Of a stretch of DNA of 64,000 nt, positions 61,047-64,000 are shown piece by piece. This DNA is from Parasulfuritortus sp037439465 (lineage in GTDB: Bacteria; Pseudomonadota; Gammaproteobacteria; Burkholderiales; Thiobacillaceae). Below the pieces are notes generated by a model. It did no database searches. It was not told the DNA's origin and was given only the letters and a program-made list of their open reading frames with translations. The stretch's first letter is position 1, and each line of letters begins with the position of its first letter. Made by a program: the position numbers and the translations under genes. The DNA lies in NCBI GenBank assembly GCA_037439465.1, contig JBBIVX010000001.1, positions 124,001-188,000 on the forward strand, written 5' to 3'.

Positions 61047-64000
61047 TTGCGTCTCAAGCATCTGCATCTGGCTGGTTTCAAGTCTTTCGTCGACCCCGTC
61101 ACCATCCCGGCACCTGCCCGGCTGACCGGGATCGTCGGGCCCAATGGCTGTGGCAAATCCAATGTCATCGATGCCGTGCGCTGGGTGCTGGGCGAGTCGA
61201 AGGCGCGCGAGCTGAGGGGCGAGACCATGCTTGACGTGATCTTCAACGGCTCCACCAACCGTAAGCCGGCCTCGCGTGCCTCGGTTGAGATGCTGTTCGA
61301 CAACAGCGAAGGCCGAGCCCAGGGACAATGGTCGCAGTATGCCGAGATTGCGGTGAAGAGGGTGCTCACCCGCAGCGGCGAATCCAGCTATTACATCAAC
61401 AACCTGCACGTCCGCCGGCGGGATGTCTACGACCTCTTCCTTGGCACCGGCCTCGGCGGCGATGCCTATGCCATCATCGAGCAAGGCATGATTTCCCGCC
61501 TCATCGAGGCCAAACCCGAGGAAATGCGCGGCTACCTTGAAGAGGCCGCAGGTGTATCCAAATACAAGGAACGGCGCCGCGAGACCGAAAGCCGCCTAAG
61601 GGATACCCATGAAAATCTGGCGCGGTTGGACGACATTCGCCAGGAACTGGGAAGTCAACTGGAGCGGCTCGCGGGCCAAGCCGAAGTGGCGCGTCGTTAT
61701 TTTTCCCTGAACGAAGAAAAGACCTTGCAAGAGGGGCGCTTGGCGTTACTGCGCAGGCGCGACGCACAAGCGCGGCAAGCCAGGCTCAAGCAGGACATGG
61801 AACGGGCGCGAAATGACATCGAAGCCACCATCGCCACCCTGCGCCGACTGGAAAGTGAGATGGAAACCGCCCGGCTCGACCAGTTCGCCGCCACCGAGGC
61901 GGTCAACCAGGCGCAGGCGCGCTTCTATGCTGAAGGCGGCGAGGCGGCGCGGCTGGAGCAGGGGTTGCGGTATCTGCAGGAGAGCCGGGAGCGTCTGAAC
62001 GCCGAATTGCATCGTCAGCGGCAGCAACTGGATGAGGCGCGAGCTGAACAGGCCAAACTTGCCGATACCGCCGAACAGTGCCGCCTGGAGGGCGAGACCG
62101 CACAGGCCCTGGCCGCCAGTCTCGGTGAGGGCGCACAGGCCAGCGCCGCCCGTTTGCCGCAGGTCGAGTCGGCGCTGGCCGAGGCACAACGCCGGTTGAA
62201 CGAAGACCGCCGGCAACTGGCCGAGCTTGAACATCAGGCCCAGGTAGAACTCACCCATCGACAACACGCCGAGCGTGCCCTCGAACAACTCAAGGCGCGT
62301 CAGGCAAAACTGGCACAGGAGCGGGGCGCGCTGGCCGGCGCCACGCCACAGCACCTCGCCGAGCTGGAGGCACGTCTGCAAGACGCCCGCCAGCGACTGC
62401 AATTTCAGCAGGAAGAACTCGACGATCTGCGCACAGGGCTGCCTGCACTGGAGCGGGCCAGTCGTGAGGCGTTGGCGCAATTGGAAACCGCCAACCACAA
62501 TTATCACCGGCTGGAGGCGGAACTCGCTGCCCTGAGCGGCCTGCAGGAGGAGGTCGGCTGGGCGGAACGGCAGGGACAGAACTGGTTTGCCGCGGCCGGC
62601 CTGACTGAATGTCGCCGGCTCTGGCAGGGAATCCGGGTGGAGGCGGGCTGGGAAAACGCCGTCGAGGCGGCGTTGGGCGAGCGGCTTGCCGCCTTGCTGG
62701 CGGAGAACCGGACGGACTGGCTCGCGGCGCCGCCGGAAAGCCGGCTGGATTTGGCCTTGCCGCGGCTGCCGGCTGGCGACGCGGGCGAGTTTGTGGACAT
62801 TGGCCTCATGGCGTTGCGCGAGCGCATCCGCCCGGCCGATGCCCTGGCCGAACGGCTGCTCGCGGACTGGCTGGCGCTGGCCTATGCTGCGCCTGATCTG
62901 GCGACCGCCATGGCTCACCGCGAGCGGTTGCCAGCGGGCGCGGTGATCGCCACGCCGGAGGGGCATCTGGTCAGTCGCGCCGCCGTCACCTACAACGCCC
63001 CCGACAAGGATCATCACGGTCTGCTCAAACGTACCCGTGATATCGAAGTGCTGCGTGTGCGCTTGAAGGAGGTGGAACAGACGCACGGTATGGTCCGGGC
63101 CGACGCGGAGGCGGCCGGCGAGAAGGTACGCGAGGCCCGCCAGGAACTGGAGCGCGCGCAGCTTGCCGTGCAGCAGGCACAGGCCGCGGTGCATCAACTG
63201 CAAATGGATTACCTCAAGGAAAGCGAGGCGGTCAGGCGCCTCGAGGAAAGACGCGGACAGATAGAGACCGAGCTGACTGAGCTGGCGGAACAGTCGGCCG
63301 ATGAGGCCATGAGCCGGGAAGAGGCCGAGGCCCGTTATCAGGAGGCCAGGTTGCAGCAGGACTATGCCCGCGAGAATCTGGCCGCCGAGCAGGAAGCCTG
63401 CCGCGAACAGGAGGCGTTGGTTGTGGCTCTGCGCGAGCAAGTGCGGCAAGACGAACGGCAGGCGCAGGAAGCAGATTTCCGTTACAAGAGTCTCGTCGCC
63501 CGTTCCCAAGACCTGAGCGAACGCCGACAGCGACTGTCCCGGCAACTGGACACATGGACGAGTGCCGAGAGCGAACTGCAGGGCCAGCTTGATGCACTGG
63601 ACGAGGAGACCCTGCGCGCCGGTGTGGTGGCCGCCCTGGAACGCCGCCGGGAGGCGGAGGTGGCCCTGGTGGCCGTGCGCGAGACCATGGAAGGGGCGAA
63701 TCAGAAGCTACGCCAACTGCAACAACAGCATATCGAGACCGAACGTGGCCTGGAACCCAGGCGCGCCGGTTTGCAGGCGCTGGAACTGAAATTGCAGGAG
63801 GCGTCCCTCAAGGAGGCCCAATATGCCGAACAATTGGTGGACCGCGATGAGTCCGCGCTGGCCGAGGGGCTGCCGCCGCAAACGCGGGAGAATGGCCTGG
63901 TGGCGGACATCGAGCGTCTGGGCGCTGAAATCTCCGCCCTGGGCGCGGTCAATATGGCGGCCCTGGATGAACTGGAAACCACGCAGCAGCGCAAGACCTT
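61047..64000 (+). CDS. smc: SMC, chromosome segregation ATPase, 3' end outside window
   Basis: The frame is open to the right edge; 984 residues are visible. MRLKHLHLAGFKSFVDPVTI, Walker A GPNGCGKSN at 31-39 and ESKARELRGETMLDVIFNGS mark the N-terminal ABC half. Residues 165-510 and 680-960 are coiled coil, with a hinge between (FAAAGLTECRRLWQGIRVEA, then NAVEAALGERLAALLAEN). LGAVNMAALDELETTQQRKT near the edge is the family motif just before the C-terminal ABC half. It condenses the chromosome with ScpAB. The start is TTG at 61047; an in-frame TAA at 61026 and no ATG lie between. Confidence 0.96.
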   Translation, partial: MRLKHLHLAGFKSFVDPVTIPAPARLTGIVGPNGCGKSNVIDAVRWVLGESKARELRGETMLDVIFNGSTNRKPASRASVEMLFDNSEGRAQGQWSQYAEIAVKRVLTRSGESSYYINNLHVRRRDVYDLFLGTGLGGDAYAIIEQGMISRLIEAKPEEMRGYLEEAAGVSKYKERRRETESRLRDTHENLARLDDIRQELGSQLERLAGQAEVARRYFSLNEEKTLQEGRLALLRRRDAQARQARLKQDMERARNDIEATIATLRRLESEMETARLDQFAATEAVNQAQARFYAEGGEAARLEQGLRYLQESRERLNAELHRQRQQLDEARAEQAKLADTAEQCRLEGETAQALAASLGEGAQASAARLPQVESALAEAQRRLNEDRRQLAELEHQAQVELTHRQHAERALEQLKARQAKLAQERGALAGATPQHLAELEARLQDARQRLQFQQEELDDLRTGLPALERASREALAQLETANHNYHRLEAELAALSGLQEEVGWAERQGQNWFAAAGLTECRRLWQGIRVEAGWENAVEAALGERLAALLAENRTDWLAAPPESRLDLALPRLPAGDAGEFVDIGLMALRERIRPADALAERLLADWLALAYAAPDLATAMAHRERLPAGAVIATPEGHLVSRAAVTYNAPDKDHHGLLKRTRDIEVLRVRLKEVEQTHGMVRADAEAAGEKVREARQELERAQLAVQQAQAAVHQLQMDYLKESEAVRRLEERRGQIETELTELAEQSADEAMSREEAEARYQEARLQQDYARENLAAEQEACREQEALVVALREQVRQDERQAQEADFRYKSLVARSQDLSERRQRLSRQLDTWTSAESELQGQLDALDEETLRAGVVAALERRREAEVALVAVRETMEGANQKLRQLQQQHIETERGLEPRRAGLQALELKLQEASLKEAQYAEQLVDRDESALAEGLPPQTRENGLVADIERLGAEISALGAVNMAALDELETTQQRKT

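Noticed and set aside
61746..63545. A 599-codon open frame antisense to smc
   Set aside because: It is a composition shadow of the coiled-coil coding region on the plus strand, which has clear SMC motifs; its translation shows no domain.

Overview
The window is one GC-rich stretch of bacterial chromosome made almost wholly of vertically inherited core genes. Gene content and order point to a motile betaproteobacterium, with Rhodocyclales or a relative such as Sterolibacteriaceae as the best guess (inference, not tested). The main clues are mltD/gloB/methyltransferase/rnhA/dnaQ, hisBHAFIE-hinT-tatABC, tig-clpP-clpX-lon-hupB-tRNA-ppiD, and an flg cluster with flgA, flgM and flgN facing away from flgB-L. 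I found no phage, insertion sequence, CRISPR array or rRNA, and no gene-free gap over 300 bases.

Layout. 1-2.5 kb: end of a peptide-type ABC importer. 2.5-6.7 kb: mltD, gloB, a methyltransferase, rnhA, dnaQ. 6.7-7.9 kb: a structured leader with a possible 7-codon leader peptide, then an exported ABC_sub_bind-like protein. 7.9-9.6 kb, minus strand: flgM-flgN-HMA gene, and flgA. 9.7-11.3 kb: a diguanylate cyclase. 11.4-20.9 kb: flgBCDEFGHIJKL, with two sigma-54-type and one sigma-28-type promoter and a flgK broken by a perfect 37-bp tandem duplication. 20.9-25.3 kb: aspartate-type aminotransferase, uvrB, hisC. 25.4-30.8 kb: hisBHAFIE, hinT, tatABC. 31-32.2 kb: an ammonium transporter behind a sigma-54-type promoter. 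32.2-38.3 kb, minus strand: membrane lipid or glycan operon (GT2, GT39, PAP2, GT39, PAP2) plus a TVP38 protein. 38.4-43.7 kb: tRNA-Ser, galE, manC, ubiT-like, FmdE-like, radA. 43.8-47.6 kb: a 1288-residue PilZ-DUF1631-GGDEF-EAL protein. 47.7-51.5 kb, minus strand: hpnCDE (squalene synthesis) with a degenerate SDR. 51.6-60 kb: tRNA-Leu, tig, clpP, clpX, lon, hupB, tRNA-Val, tRNA-Asp, ppiD. 60-64 kb: a PilZ-like protein, queF and a large 5' part of smc running off the right edge.

How it fits together. The flagellar genes show a two-tier hierarchy: sigma-54 sites before flgB and flgH for the basal body and hook, sigma-28 sites before flgM and flgK for the late genes. Several c-di-GMP proteins (cyclase at 9.7 kb, PilZ/EAL protein at 43.8 kb, possible PilZ protein at 60 kb) suggest motile-to-sessile control. 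galE, manC, the PAP2/GT39/GT2 operon and hpnCDE all serve the cell envelope. I did not see a wholly new multi-gene system. The best leads are the flgK duplication, the structured leader at 6759-6868, the lipid operon, and the SDR without its catalytic Tyr coupled to hpnCDE.
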